Part shown: positions 1 to 8,173 of the stretch, in pieces | How positions within the stretch are numbered: the stretch's first letter is position 1 | Layout: each line of letters begins with the position of its first letter | Source: Acidocella sp. | GTDB lineage: Bacteria; Pseudomonadota; Alphaproteobacteria; Acetobacterales; Acetobacteraceae | Direction: 5' to 3' | DNA: 38,483 bases | NCBI GenBank assembly: GCA_029077825.1 | Contig: JAQNCT010000019.1 | Span: 1 to 38,483 of the forward strand | The notes under the pieces: generated by a model | What the model saw: the letters and a program-made list of their open reading frames with translations, nothing else | The model's database searches: none | Told to the model about the DNA's origin: nothing | Made by a program: the position numbers and the translations under genes

Positions 1-29
1 AAACTCGCCGCGTAGGCTCTACAAATAAA

Positions 30-46
30 CCCCGTTAAAAACGGGG
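30..46 (-). terminator. Hairpin, possible minus-strand terminator
   Basis: A perfect 7-bp inverted repeat (CCCCGTT, loop AAA, AACGGGG). Read on the minus strand it is followed by TTTATTTG, as in a weak intrinsic terminator. On the plus strand no T run follows. It lies exactly where all three plus frames are closed by stop codons just upstream of the MotB-like ORF, so it may instead mark a disrupted junction. Confidence 0.3.
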
Positions 47-128
47 GGATTACCCTGCCAGTCTGACGCAGGCGTTTCACGGCACGCCGATCGCCGTCGT
101 CAATCAACCTACGGCAGGGCGCGGCATC

Positions 129-719
129 ATGCCGCATCAGACATCCGCTGTCCCGACGCCAAAGCCAGCAACGCCTCCAGCACCAAAGACCGTAGCGCCA
201 CCAAAGGATGAGGCGCGGATACCAAAATCTGTGTCGCACCAAATGGAGGCGGAAGTGCTGGCATTGCAGCAGGTGAAGGCGCAATTGCAAAGCCTATTAC
301 AACCGCTGACTGCCAGCAATCAGGTCTCGATGAAAAGCGAGCCGTTGACACTGACCATCCAGTTGAATGACTCGGTATTGTTCTCTTCGGGTCAGGCGAC
401 TCTGATCCCGCAAGCGCAGGCACTTTTGAAAAGTGTTGCCGATAGTTTGGTTAAATTGCCAGCGTCCTTCAACATCGTGATCCAAGGCTACACCGATGAT
501 CAGCCAATCAGCACTTTGCAGTTCCCCTCCAACTGGTCACTTTCCGCAGAACGCGCCGCCACAGTGGTACAGCTTTTTGTCGATCAATTTGTTGATGGCG
601 CCAGACTTTCTGCCCAGGGGTTTGGTGAATATGCGCCGATTGCCAGTAATGGCTCACCGGAGGGGCGCGCGCAAAACCGCCGGGTGGCCATCGTGATTCA
701 TGCGCCGGACCCGCAATGA
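129..719 (+). CDS. MotB/OmpA-type flagellar motor protein, periplasmic part only
   Basis: The 196-residue product carries an OmpA/MotB peptidoglycan-binding domain at about residues 75-190. Visible hallmarks are GYTDDQPI, NWSLSAERA and the closing GRAQNRRVAI. The first 35 residues are Pro/Ala-rich, followed by a Gln/Leu-rich helix that resembles the linker before the MotB domain. MotB normally begins with a short cytoplasmic tail and one membrane helix with the proton-binding Asp; neither is present here. The frame stays open upstream to a TAA at 36-38, so coding similarity could extend to about position 40, but no good start codon or ribosome site is visible. It may be a frameshifted or truncated motB, or the 3' part of a gene that begins outside the window. 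Its stop overlaps the next start (ATGA). The family call is firm; intactness is doubtful. Confidence 0.7.
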   Translation: MPHQTSAVPTPKPATPPAPKTVAPPKDEARIPKSVSHQMEAEVLALQQVKAQLQSLLQPLTASNQVSMKSEPLTLTIQLNDSVLFSSGQATLIPQAQALLKSVADSLVKLPASFNIVIQGYTDDQPISTLQFPSNWSLSAERAATVVQLFVDQFVDGARLSAQGFGEYAPIASNGSPEGRAQNRRVAIVIHAPDPQ

Positions 720-1024
720 CCCGGCATCATCCTGATGGTGAGCCGGTGCAGCCACAAAAAAATGGGCATAAATCCGGCAAGCACGGACGCGGCATGTGGT
801 TTAAACCCGGCCTCTTGCAGGCTGCTGTTGTGCTACTCTGGGCTTCGATACATGAGCCGCCCCGTTTCAGCCCTACCAATATCGGTATCTGGGTTTTAAG
901 CACGGTAACAGTGGCTTTTATAGCAAAATCCATAGCAATTTTAGCCTTACCACTCGGCCGCATCGCGTTTGCTTTCATACAGCAGCACCTCAAAAATAAC
1001 CGAAGCGGTCAGGCGGGTTCGTGA
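716..1024 (+). CDS. Small membrane protein of the flagellar operon, unrecognised
   Basis: A 102-residue protein that I cannot assign to a family. Residues 1-31 are hydrophilic and rich in His, Lys and Gly. Two hydrophobic stretches follow, at about residues 33-45 and 56-78, the second containing one lysine (K71). The tail after about residue 90 is basic. This fits a small inner-membrane protein with two helices. Its ATG overlaps the stop of the MotB-like gene (ATGA at 716-719), and its stop overlaps the GTG of fliH (GTGA at 1021-1024). Coupling on both sides argues that it is a real, translated gene of the flagellar operon. It may be a lineage-specific motor or export accessory; that role is inference from position only. 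Confidence 0.7.
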   Translation: MTRHHPDGEPVQPQKNGHKSGKHGRGMWFKPGLLQAAVVLLWASIHEPPRFSPTNIGIWVLSTVTVAFIAKSIAILALPLGRIAFAFIQQHLKNNRSGQAGS

Positions 1025-1668
1025 GTTTCATCATTGTATCTCAGCATACAAAACCGAGCCCAGCCGAGCCGGAACCAGTACCGGACGAAGCGGCGAAAGC
1101 CGAGCGCGAGACGGAACGCAAGGCGGAAATGGCGGCAATGGTTCAGTGTGAAATTATCAAGTTGCGAGCACGTGCGGAAATGGAAGGCCGCAAGGCAGGA
1201 GAGGACGAAGCCAAACGCGTCTTGCAATCAGCTGCCTCGGCATTGCAGGACGCCTGGGCGCAACTGGAGGCACCACTGGCGAAAAAGGAGCAAGATTTAG
1301 CCGAGTTGGTCACTGATCTCGCGTTTGAACTGGCCCGCCATATCATCGGCAGTGAAGTGACCGCGAGTGCGGCAAGCCTGAAAAAACTGGTGGCAAAGCT
1401 GGTGGGGGAAGCGGCGGCGGAGCGCCGAGAGGGCCAAAATATTCTGGTGCGTCTTAATCCAGTTGATCATGCAGCCATCAACAACGTGGCCGATATTGAA
1501 AATTTAAATTTACTGGCTGACCCAAAAATCAGCCGCGGTGGTGCCCTGGTGGAAATTTTCCTGCCCGGCGCTGAATCATCTGATAAAATTACCTGGGACG
1601 CCACGATCGAAGCCCGAATTGCAACCATCAAGGCGACATTGGCGCTCAATAAGGCGCCAGCGATATGA
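1021..1668 (+). CDS. fliH: Flagellar export ATPase regulator FliH
   Basis: The 215-residue protein is FliH-like. The acidic, Glu/Lys/Ala-rich N-terminal half is predicted to be a long helix or coiled coil. The C-terminal half (LAFELARHIIGSEV, ILVRLNP, ISRGGALVEI) matches the FliH/YscL domain that binds the ATPase FliI. It acts on the cytoplasmic face of the flagellar type III export gate, restraining FliI and delivering it there. The start is GTG at 1021, overlapping the upstream stop, and the stop overlaps the ATG of fliI (ATGA at 1665-1668). The dimeric partner gene lies immediately downstream, which supports the call. Confidence 0.87.
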   Translation: MSFIIVSQHTKPSPAEPEPVPDEAAKAERETERKAEMAAMVQCEIIKLRARAEMEGRKAGEDEAKRVLQSAASALQDAWAQLEAPLAKKEQDLAELVTDLAFELARHIIGSEVTASAASLKKLVAKLVGEAAAERREGQNILVRLNPVDHAAINNVADIENLNLLADPKISRGGALVEIFLPGAESSDKITWDATIEARIATIKATLALNKAPAI

Positions 1669-3002
1669 TCACCATCAAGCGTGTACGTGAGCTAACCGCC
1701 GAGCGCGTCCGCGAGGCGCTAGGGCATGACCCCATTTGCCGGTACGGCCAGATCATTCGCTCACACGGCGATGTGCTGCACGCCAGCGGGCTGCGCGCCC
1801 CTATCGGCTCGCGGCTGATTATTGAAACAAGCGAAGGCCGGGCCAGCGGCGATGTGGTGGGGTTCGAAGCTGGCGCCCTGCTGGTAATGGCAGAACAGGG
1901 AACACGCGGTATTATCCGGGGAGCCCGGGTGCATGTTGAAAGCACCACACCAGCACCACTCATGGGTGCCGCGTTACTGGGCCGGGTGCTTGATAGCCGT
2001 GGCAACCCGCTGGATGGCAAGCCAGCCCCAGAGGTGAACCAGCCGTGGCCGCTGCAAGGTGTGCCCATAAATCCTATGCAGCGCGCCCGCATTGATACAC
2101 CATTTGACGTCGGAGTTAGTGCAATCAACGCTTTGGCCACCATGGGGCGGGGCATGCGCATTGGATTGTTTGCCGGCAGCGGTGTTGGAAAAACCACATT
2201 GCTGGGCATGATGGCGCGGCACGCCAAGGCTGATGTGGTGGTGGTCGGCATGATCGGCGAGCGAGGACGCGAGATCCGCGAATTTATCGAGGATCATTTG
2301 GGAACGGCGCAACCACGTAGCGTGGTGGTGGCCTCACCGGCTGATGACACGGCGCTAGGCCGTTTGCACGGTGCTTACCGCGCCGCCGCTATCGCGGAAT
2401 ATTGGCGCGGCCAGGGTTGTCATGTGCTGCTGGTGGTAGATTCTCTCACCCGGATGGCAATGGCGCTGCGCGAAATCGGGCTGGCGGTGGGTGAACCGCC
2501 AGCCACCAAAGGCTACCCGCCCTCGGTGTTCGCAGCACTGGCCGCCTATGTCGAACGGGCTGGCAATGGTACCGCAACGCAAGGGTCGATCACAGCCATC
2601 TACACCGTGCTGGTCGAGGGCGATGACCATGTGGGCGACCCGGTAGCCGACACAGCGCGCTCTGTGCTGGATGGGCATATCGTGCTATCACGCGCGATGG
2701 CGCAAGCCGCGATTTATCCGCCGATCGACATCGCCGCTTCGCTCTCCCGGCCGATGCCATCATTGGTAACACCAGCACATTTGCAACGCGCTGCGCGGTT
2801 CCGCTCACTCTGGACCAGGCGGGCGGAAAAGCAGGATATTATCGACCTTGGGGCCTATGCGCCGGGGCGCGATTTACTGCTTGATGAGGCGCTCCGCCGG
2901 GCGCCAGCCATGGAAAGTGTATTACGGCAAAATGCCAATGACGCGGTCTCGCTGTCCGACAGTATTGCGGCTTTGCATGCCGCTTTGGCGGATTCGGCGT
3001 GA
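1665..3002 (+). CDS. fliI: Flagellum-specific export ATPase FliI
   Basis: A 445-residue, full-length F1-beta-like ATPase. The P-loop GSGVGKT is at residues 171-177 and the Walker B strand (LLVVD) at 255-259, with the adjacent SLTRMA and GYPPSVFA segments typical of FliI/SctN. It hydrolyses ATP at the flagellar export gate to help unfold and feed substrates such as flagellin, FlgL and FliD, all encoded downstream. The start overlaps the fliH stop and the stop overlaps the GTG of the FliJ-like gene, so fliH, fliI and fliJ form one coupled unit. Nothing in the sequence suggests loss of activity. Confidence 0.96.
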   Translation: MITIKRVRELTAERVREALGHDPICRYGQIIRSHGDVLHASGLRAPIGSRLIIETSEGRASGDVVGFEAGALLVMAEQGTRGIIRGARVHVESTTPAPLMGAALLGRVLDSRGNPLDGKPAPEVNQPWPLQGVPINPMQRARIDTPFDVGVSAINALATMGRGMRIGLFAGSGVGKTTLLGMMARHAKADVVVVGMIGERGREIREFIEDHLGTAQPRSVVVASPADDTALGRLHGAYRAAAIAEYWRGQGCHVLLVVDSLTRMAMALREIGLAVGEPPATKGYPPSVFAALAAYVERAGNGTATQGSITAIYTVLVEGDDHVGDPVADTARSVLDGHIVLSRAMAQAAIYPPIDIAASLSRPMPSLVTPAHLQRAARFRSLWTRRAEKQDIIDLGAYAPGRDLLLDEALRRAPAMESVLRQNANDAVSLSDSIAALHAALADSA

Positions 3003-3430
3003 AGCCCCACACCATTGCCCGGTTGGATTTGCTGGCAGCAACCAGCGAGGCGCAGATTCGCAACGACATCAGCCGCCTTTCCGCCTCGCTAACGCAAATG
3101 GCTGAACAGCGTAGCGTGCTGGCGATCTATGGTTCGCGGCTTAACCAAAGCTGGCGTGAGGGCGCGGTGATTCTGGCAGGCACCGCCCAATTGGCGGGGC
3201 ATTTTGCTGCGGCATCAGACAACGCGGGCACTCAGATCGGCGAGATGGAGCAACAAATCAAAATGCAGTTGGCCGCCGCCATGCAAGCGCTCGTTGCCAT
3301 TCAAAAACGCCGCCGCAACTTTAATGAATTTGCCCGCCGTGCCTCGCATAAAGCCCAAGCCGAAACAGAACGGCGGCAAGAGCGTGAACTGACCAGCCGT
3401 TACCTTGGTAAATCCAGCCAAAGCGGCTGA
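2999..3430 (+). CDS. fliJ: FliJ-like flagellar export chaperone
   Basis: A 143-residue, Gln/Ala/Arg-rich protein predicted to be almost entirely helical and coiled coil, with the size and place of FliJ directly after fliI. FliJ forms the stalk inside the FliI hexamer and helps couple export to the proton-motive force. Sequence similarity in this family is low, so the assignment rests on composition, length and position. It starts at GTG 2999, overlapping the fliI stop (GTGA), and no better start is visible. The next gene begins about 100 bases later, ending the tightly coupled run. Confidence 0.72.
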   Translation: MKPHTIARLDLLAATSEAQIRNDISRLSASLTQMAEQRSVLAIYGSRLNQSWREGAVILAGTAQLAGHFAAASDNAGTQIGEMEQQIKMQLAAAMQALVAIQKRRRNFNEFARRASHKAQAETERRQERELTSRYLGKSSQSG

Positions 3431-3515
3431 ATTTGCGGGTGAGCAGTCGCCCAAAAGCAACAAATTGGAAATCTTTACAGTTTAAAACAGACAAACAGGC
3501 GGCTTCGCCTTGCGG

Positions 3516-3522
3516 AAAGGAG
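3516..3522 (+). promoter_or_regulatory. Ribosome binding site that sets the flgL start
   Basis: AAAGGAG lies 5 bases before GTG 3528. This favours GTG 3528 over the in-frame TTG at 3510, which would place this ribosome site inside the coding region. Confidence 0.7.
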
Positions 3523-3527
3523 ATATC

Positions 3528-4733
3528 GTGCAGTCGTCATTCTATACGAATTTTTCAAGTGGGCTGACGGCGCAGGAAGCCCAGCTTGGCGTTTTACAAC
3601 AGCAAATCTCCACCGGCCTTGCCGTACAAACGCCTGACCAGAATCCCGCCGCATTTCAGACCGCCACGTTGGCTAATGACCAGATCAACGCTCTGTCCGC
3701 CAACATGACCACGCAGGCGACCATTCAAACGCAGCTGGGCAGCGTTAACAATATTTACCAATCGGTATCAACGTTGTTTGATAACGTGCAGTCAGTACTT
3801 GTTCAGGTTCTGAACGGCACGACCAATTCACAGGATTTGCAATCACTGGCAACCCAGGTGCAAGCCGCACAGCAGCAATTGGTGGGGCTTGGCAACACCG
3901 CCAGCGCAAATGGCACTTATTTGTTCGGCGGCTCACGCGGCAGCATTCCGCCGTTTCAAACCGGGGCTAGTGGTAGCATTGTATATGTGGGCGATGGCGG
4001 GCAGAGCCAGAGCGCCATAACGCCTGATTCCTCGGTCTCGACCATTGCCAATGGTCAAGCCTTTACGTCGGCTTTATCAGGCAACGGCTTTGCCACCGTG
4101 GCAGCCAGCGGCAGCAATACCGGCACCGGCGTGCTACTCGCACAAGGTATCAGCAACCCCAGCGCTGCCAGTGGTTTTCAGGCCGGCAACGCGCCGATTA
4201 CACTCAGCCTTGCCAATGGCGCCAATGGACTGACCTATACCGCCAGCCAATCTGGCAGCAAAATTGCCTCCGGCGCTGTCACGGCGGGAGGTTCAGTGCA
4301 ATTATCTGGCTTGAACTTTCAATTAAACGGCACACCCGCCGCGGGCGACAGCTTCACCATCTCGCCTAGCCGTCCACAATCTTCATTTGCGCTGCTGCAG
4401 AATATCTACGCCGAGATGGCCAATATCGCCAGCCCACCAGCGCAAGCCGCGCAAACCCGCACGGCGCTGAATGATAATCTTGCCTCGCTAGCACAATATC
4501 AGCAATCCATCGTAACAGCGCAGGCACAAAATGGTGTCACCTTGCAAGCGGTAAACCAAGCCGTGACCAGCGATGGCAACCAACAAACCGCCTTGCAAAC
4601 AACGGTGCAAAACGCGGTCGGTGCCAACACGGCTACTGCCATTACGCAACTGGACCAAACCTCCACCGCCATACAAGCCGCAATGAAGGCCTTTGCAAGC
4701 GTGCAAAGCCTCGATTTATTTAAATATCTCTAA
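3528..4733 (+). CDS. flgL: Flagellar hook-filament junction protein FlgL (HAP3)
   Basis: A protein of 401 residues. The N-terminal flagellin-like D0/D1 helices include the QQQISTGLAVQTPDQNPAAF segment, where flagellin-family proteins carry their SG...(S/P)(A/S)D-P motif. The ANGTYLFGG segment near residue 125 is typical of FlgL. A Gly/Ser/Thr-rich middle domain follows, then a C-terminal D0 helix ending in SLDLFKYL. It forms the last junction layer between the hook and the filament. The start is placed at GTG 3528 because of the ribosome site just upstream. No flgK is in the window; it may lie elsewhere. The gene stands 97 bases after the FliJ-like gene and just before the large transferase fusion. 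Confidence 0.9.
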   Translation: MQSSFYTNFSSGLTAQEAQLGVLQQQISTGLAVQTPDQNPAAFQTATLANDQINALSANMTTQATIQTQLGSVNNIYQSVSTLFDNVQSVLVQVLNGTTNSQDLQSLATQVQAAQQQLVGLGNTASANGTYLFGGSRGSIPPFQTGASGSIVYVGDGGQSQSAITPDSSVSTIANGQAFTSALSGNGFATVAASGSNTGTGVLLAQGISNPSAASGFQAGNAPITLSLANGANGLTYTASQSGSKIASGAVTAGGSVQLSGLNFQLNGTPAAGDSFTISPSRPQSSFALLQNIYAEMANIASPPAQAAQTRTALNDNLASLAQYQQSIVTAQAQNGVTLQAVNQAVTSDGNQQTALQTTVQNAVGANTATAITQLDQTSTAIQAAMKAFASVQSLDLFKYL

Positions 4734-4747
4734 CTGAATGAGATTTT

Positions 4748-7700
4748 ATGTCAGATGCTATTTTCATCGCCGGCTATTATCGCAGCGGCACATCGGCGCT
4801 GGCAGGCGCCTTACAGCGGCTTGGGGTAACTCTGCATAATGATGCCGAACCCAACGAACATAATCCGCGCGGCTTTTATGAGATACCTGAACTTATTGAG
4901 TTTGACGTCGCATTGTTCAATCAACTCGGCGTGGAGTGGACTGATCTGCGCGGCCTGCCAGAACGCTGGTGGGACCGTGCCGATATGGCAGGACCATTGG
5001 CAAAGCTCGATGAAATACTGCGCCGCCGGTTTGCCACTGAACCGTTATGGGCGCTAAAGCATCCACATTTATGCAGGTTATTTCCCATTTATGAACGCGC
5101 TGCGGTACAGGCCGGGCACCGGATGCACGCCATCCACATCACACGTGACCCGTGGACCGTGGCATCTAGCCAGTATCGTAAAAATAATTTATCCCGTGCC
5201 CATGCAGTGCTTTTATGGGTTGATTATCTGATCTCTGCTGAGCGCCACGCGCGGCATTTAACACGGTGCTGGCTGACTTATCATGATTTGCTGAGCAATC
5301 CGGCCGTGCAGTTTCGCAAAATCGAGCAAGACTTGAACATAGCTTTGTGCAAACGGCTTCCGGCGGGTTTGCTAGAGGCCGGTGCGTCACTCACCGGTAA
5401 ACTAAATCGCGCACAACCAACAGCTGACAAAGACTTGTTTACGCCGCTCAGGAATTTAGCTGTTGATATATGGGAGGCAGTACAATCACACGATGATTCA
5501 ATTGCCACATGGAATCGTTTTAGCAAAGCCCGCGCTGAAGTTGTAGGGTTTGTTAACGAAATTAGTGAAAGTGGGGCGCGTGCTCTGCCTGGCTTTGGTC
5601 ATCATTTTATTCAGCAGGGCGCAGTGAAGCAAAATAATGTACTCTTGCGTCCGCCCGAACGGTTGGATGATGGAGCCAGGCGCCGCTTGTTGGCATTGCG
5701 TGATGCTAGGCCAAAGCTACCGGGCGTTACAGTGCTCATTGCCGCCCCGCCCAACCGTGCTCATGCCATTACCGAAACACTCCAATCACTACAGGCACAA
5801 TGGCATTTGCCTGATGTAATAAAAATTATCTCGGTTGATCCAGCTGAGATCATGGGCGAAGTCACGGTACGGGCCGCCAGTGCTGCCGGGGCGATTACTG
5901 AAATTCTTTGTGCTGAGCTTAACGTCGCCGCCACTGATTACGCAGCGCTCATCAACGCTGGAGATACGCTGGCACCAGATGCCTGCCTGCGGTTTGCGCT
6001 AGAGGCTGCTACTTCCCACGCTGACATGATCTACTGTGATGAGGTGGTGCCGCGTGATAACGGCACCTGGGTGCGCTACAAACCGGGTTGGGATGCAACC
6101 CGGTTGCGGCAAGCTGCCTATATTGGTGATTGGGTTTGGTATAGCACCTGCGCACTAACTAAAATCGGTGGTTTTAACCCAGCGTTTTCTGGCGTTGAGG
6201 AATATGATGTGCAGTTGCGGTTGGCCGAGGTGGCTGCCCATGTGGTACGGCTACCAGAAACATTATTTACGCGCGCCACTCACAGCCGCCGTGATAATAT
6301 TCCATCAACCGTTTTTGGTGCGCGCGCCATTGAGGCTATCTCGCAACATTTACAGCGCATGAATATGCCCGCCCTGGTACAACCGCGCCGGCATTTTGGC
6401 CTGTTTCACCATGAGCGCGAAGCGCCAGACCCCGGAACTTCGATTATTATTTTATGTGATGGTGCCGATGTTGCAATGCTTGACCGCTGGCTAACAGAGC
6501 TACTGTCTGACGGTGTGTTAACCGGCCCAGTGGTTTTAACTGGCACGGTAATGCCGCCACAAACCGTGCAATATCTGGCAGAGGTTGTTGCCAGAGAAGC
6601 CGTTCTTGAAGGTAAAGTGCTGGCGGTTGCCCCAATGCCAGGGGTAAACAGTGCTGCAGCCCTCCGCAAAGCTATAGAGCTTTGCAGCACTGAGTTTGTA
6701 GCAATTATAGAAGCCCGTGCCACCGCCGCCACGCCAGACTGGCGGGCGAGCTTACGGGCCCGGCTTGCTGACCCTAGTGCCGCCATGGTGGGGGCCAGGG
6801 CGTTGGTGGCGTTAGCCAGGGATACCGGGCGGTTTAGCGTACAAGGGCCCATCATTTTGGGCGCTGACACTAGGCTGGGTGCCGGACATCTGGCGGATGA
6901 CCCAGGCCCCGGCGGCTGGCTGGCGGTTGACCAGGAGGCCAGCGGGGTATCACCGCCGTGCGTAATGGCACGCCGTGCAATTTTGGCAGCCTGTCAATTC
7001 AATAATCTGGCGGGTGATGCGCTCTGGATAGATATTTGTGCGCAAATTCGCATTTCTGGTCAGCGCATTATTTGGACCCCCGATGTTGGTTTCATCTTGC
7101 AGGGCAATAGCATCCGGCCTGATTATGAGGGTAATTTCCGGGATGGTTCACCCGCCGCCAGAGATCTGCCCTGGGCGGATGCGTATCATCACCCTGCCCT
7201 ATCGTTGCGCGGTGACCTGCTGGCCGCTGAACAGAGGCTGGGGCTGGTACGTGCTGCACCAGCAGATCAAAAATCTTTGCTGCTTAGTGGGCCGGCGGAA
7301 TCTGGTATGGCATTGTTGAACGCTGCCCGTGCGATGCGTGCCAGTGGTGCGGTTGAGGCCAACTGGGTGGGTGACCATCTGCTGGCCGGTGAAATTGGCC
7401 GCCGCGCCCCTTCACCCTGGGTGCGGATCAATCCGCAAGCTGAGGCACCGGCTCACAGCCTGCCTTATTGCGCGGTTTACACCGCGGCACCCGTAGCTGC
7501 CGCCAAACCCGCTATCACAGCCGCCCAAACATTGTACGCCACCTCACCCGCGCTGGTGGCAAAGCTGCGTAAGCTTACGCCGCCAGGCCGTGCCATTGAG
7601 CTGTGGCGCCCAGCCTTATCAGGGCCGGTATGGGAGGCGCTACCGAGCATTAACGGGCTTAACACGCTACCGCGTGTGTTGTGGATTGATGAGGGTATTG

Positions 7701-8173
7701 CGCCCACATGGTGGCCAGATTTTATCAACCAAACCCAGAACACGCTGTCATGGATTGTAGTTGAGCGCGGGGGCCAAACCTACGCCGGTGCCGTGACCAC
7801 TTTGGTACCCCCGCCCGATGAGCAAAGCTGGGCACGAGAGCTGGGGAACCTGGCCCCGCATATTTATGTGCGGCCAGCTGATAGCGATGCTGATGCTGAC
7901 CATTACCATACCATTATGGCGGCAGCGGCAGGATGTTTGCTGCTGGTTGATGAACGGTTTGATACGCCAGACAGTTTAAACGCGGTTAAATTATCAAACC
8001 GGATTGCCGCGTGGCAACGGGCAGTTCAAAAAGCTGCCAGCCAACTTGATGAAACTTTGGAGCAAGGGACGCAAACACGGCAGGCAGCGCTTGCGCTTCC
8101 CACCATCGAGGCTGAACCGCCGGCGTGGCTGACAGCATTTGATGCAAAAGCAATGATCCGCGCGGCTGAATGA
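4748..8173 (+). CDS. Sulfotransferase / tandem glycosyltransferase fusion protein
   Basis: A 1141-residue cytoplasmic-looking protein with no signal peptide. Residues 1-250 resemble PAPS-dependent sulfotransferases: the 5'-phosphosulfate loop YYRSGTSALA is at 10-19 and the 3'-phosphate motif TRDPWTVASSQY at 132-143. Residues about 325-545 resemble a family-2 glycosyltransferase of the O-antigen type (YCDEV at 429-433, GFNPAFSGVEEYDVQLRLAE, ETLFTRATH). Residues about 556-790 resemble a second family-2 domain (ATPDWRASL, IIWTPDVGFI), but the usual Asp-rich motif reads EAR at 655-657. The last 300 residues look weakly like a family-1/4 transferase. The gene lies between flgL and flgA and overlaps flgA by ATGA. 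A role in glycosylating or sulfating flagellin or another surface glycan is inference. Its domain mosaic is clear; donor, acceptor and activity are unknown. Confidence 0.8.
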   Translation: MSDAIFIAGYYRSGTSALAGALQRLGVTLHNDAEPNEHNPRGFYEIPELIEFDVALFNQLGVEWTDLRGLPERWWDRADMAGPLAKLDEILRRRFATEPLWALKHPHLCRLFPIYERAAVQAGHRMHAIHITRDPWTVASSQYRKNNLSRAHAVLLWVDYLISAERHARHLTRCWLTYHDLLSNPAVQFRKIEQDLNIALCKRLPAGLLEAGASLTGKLNRAQPTADKDLFTPLRNLAVDIWEAVQSHDDSIATWNRFSKARAEVVGFVNEISESGARALPGFGHHFIQQGAVKQNNVLLRPPERLDDGARRRLLALRDARPKLPGVTVLIAAPPNRAHAITETLQSLQAQWHLPDVIKIISVDPAEIMGEVTVRAASAAGAITEILCAELNVAATDYAALINAGDTLAPDACLRFALEAATSHADMIYCDEVVPRDNGTWVRYKPGWDATRLRQAAYIGDWVWYSTCALTKIGGFNPAFSGVEEYDVQLRLAEVAAHVVRLPETLFTRATHSRRDNIPSTVFGARAIEAISQHLQRMNMPALVQPRRHFGLFHHEREAPDPGTSIIILCDGADVAMLDRWLTELLSDGVLTGPVVLTGTVMPPQTVQYLAEVVAREAVLEGKVLAVAPMPGVNSAAALRKAIELCSTEFVAIIEARATAATPDWRASLRARLADPSAAMVGARALVALARDTGRFSVQGPIILGADTRLGAGHLADDPGPGGWLAVDQEASGVSPPCVMARRAILAACQFNNLAGDALWIDICAQIRISGQRIIWTPDVGFILQGNSIRPDYEGNFRDGSPAARDLPWADAYHHPALSLRGDLLAAEQRLGLVRAAPADQKSLLLSGPAESGMALLNAARAMRASGAVEANWVGDHLLAGEIGRRAPSPWVRINPQAEAPAHSLPYCAVYTAAPVAAAKPAITAAQTLYATSPALVAKLRKLTPPGRAIELWRPALSGPVWEALPSINGLNTLPRVLWIDEGIAPTWWPDFINQTQNTLSWIVVERGGQTYAGAVTTLVPPPDEQSWARELGNLAPHIYVRPADSDADADHYHTIMAAAAGCLLLVDERFDTPDSLNAVKLSNRIAAWQRAVQKAASQLDETLEQGTQTRQAALALPTIEAEPPAWLTAFDAKAMIRAAE

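Noticed and set aside
1646-2251. 201-codon minus-strand ORF opposite fliI
   Set aside because: Frame shadow of fliI, with biased composition and no recognisable domain.
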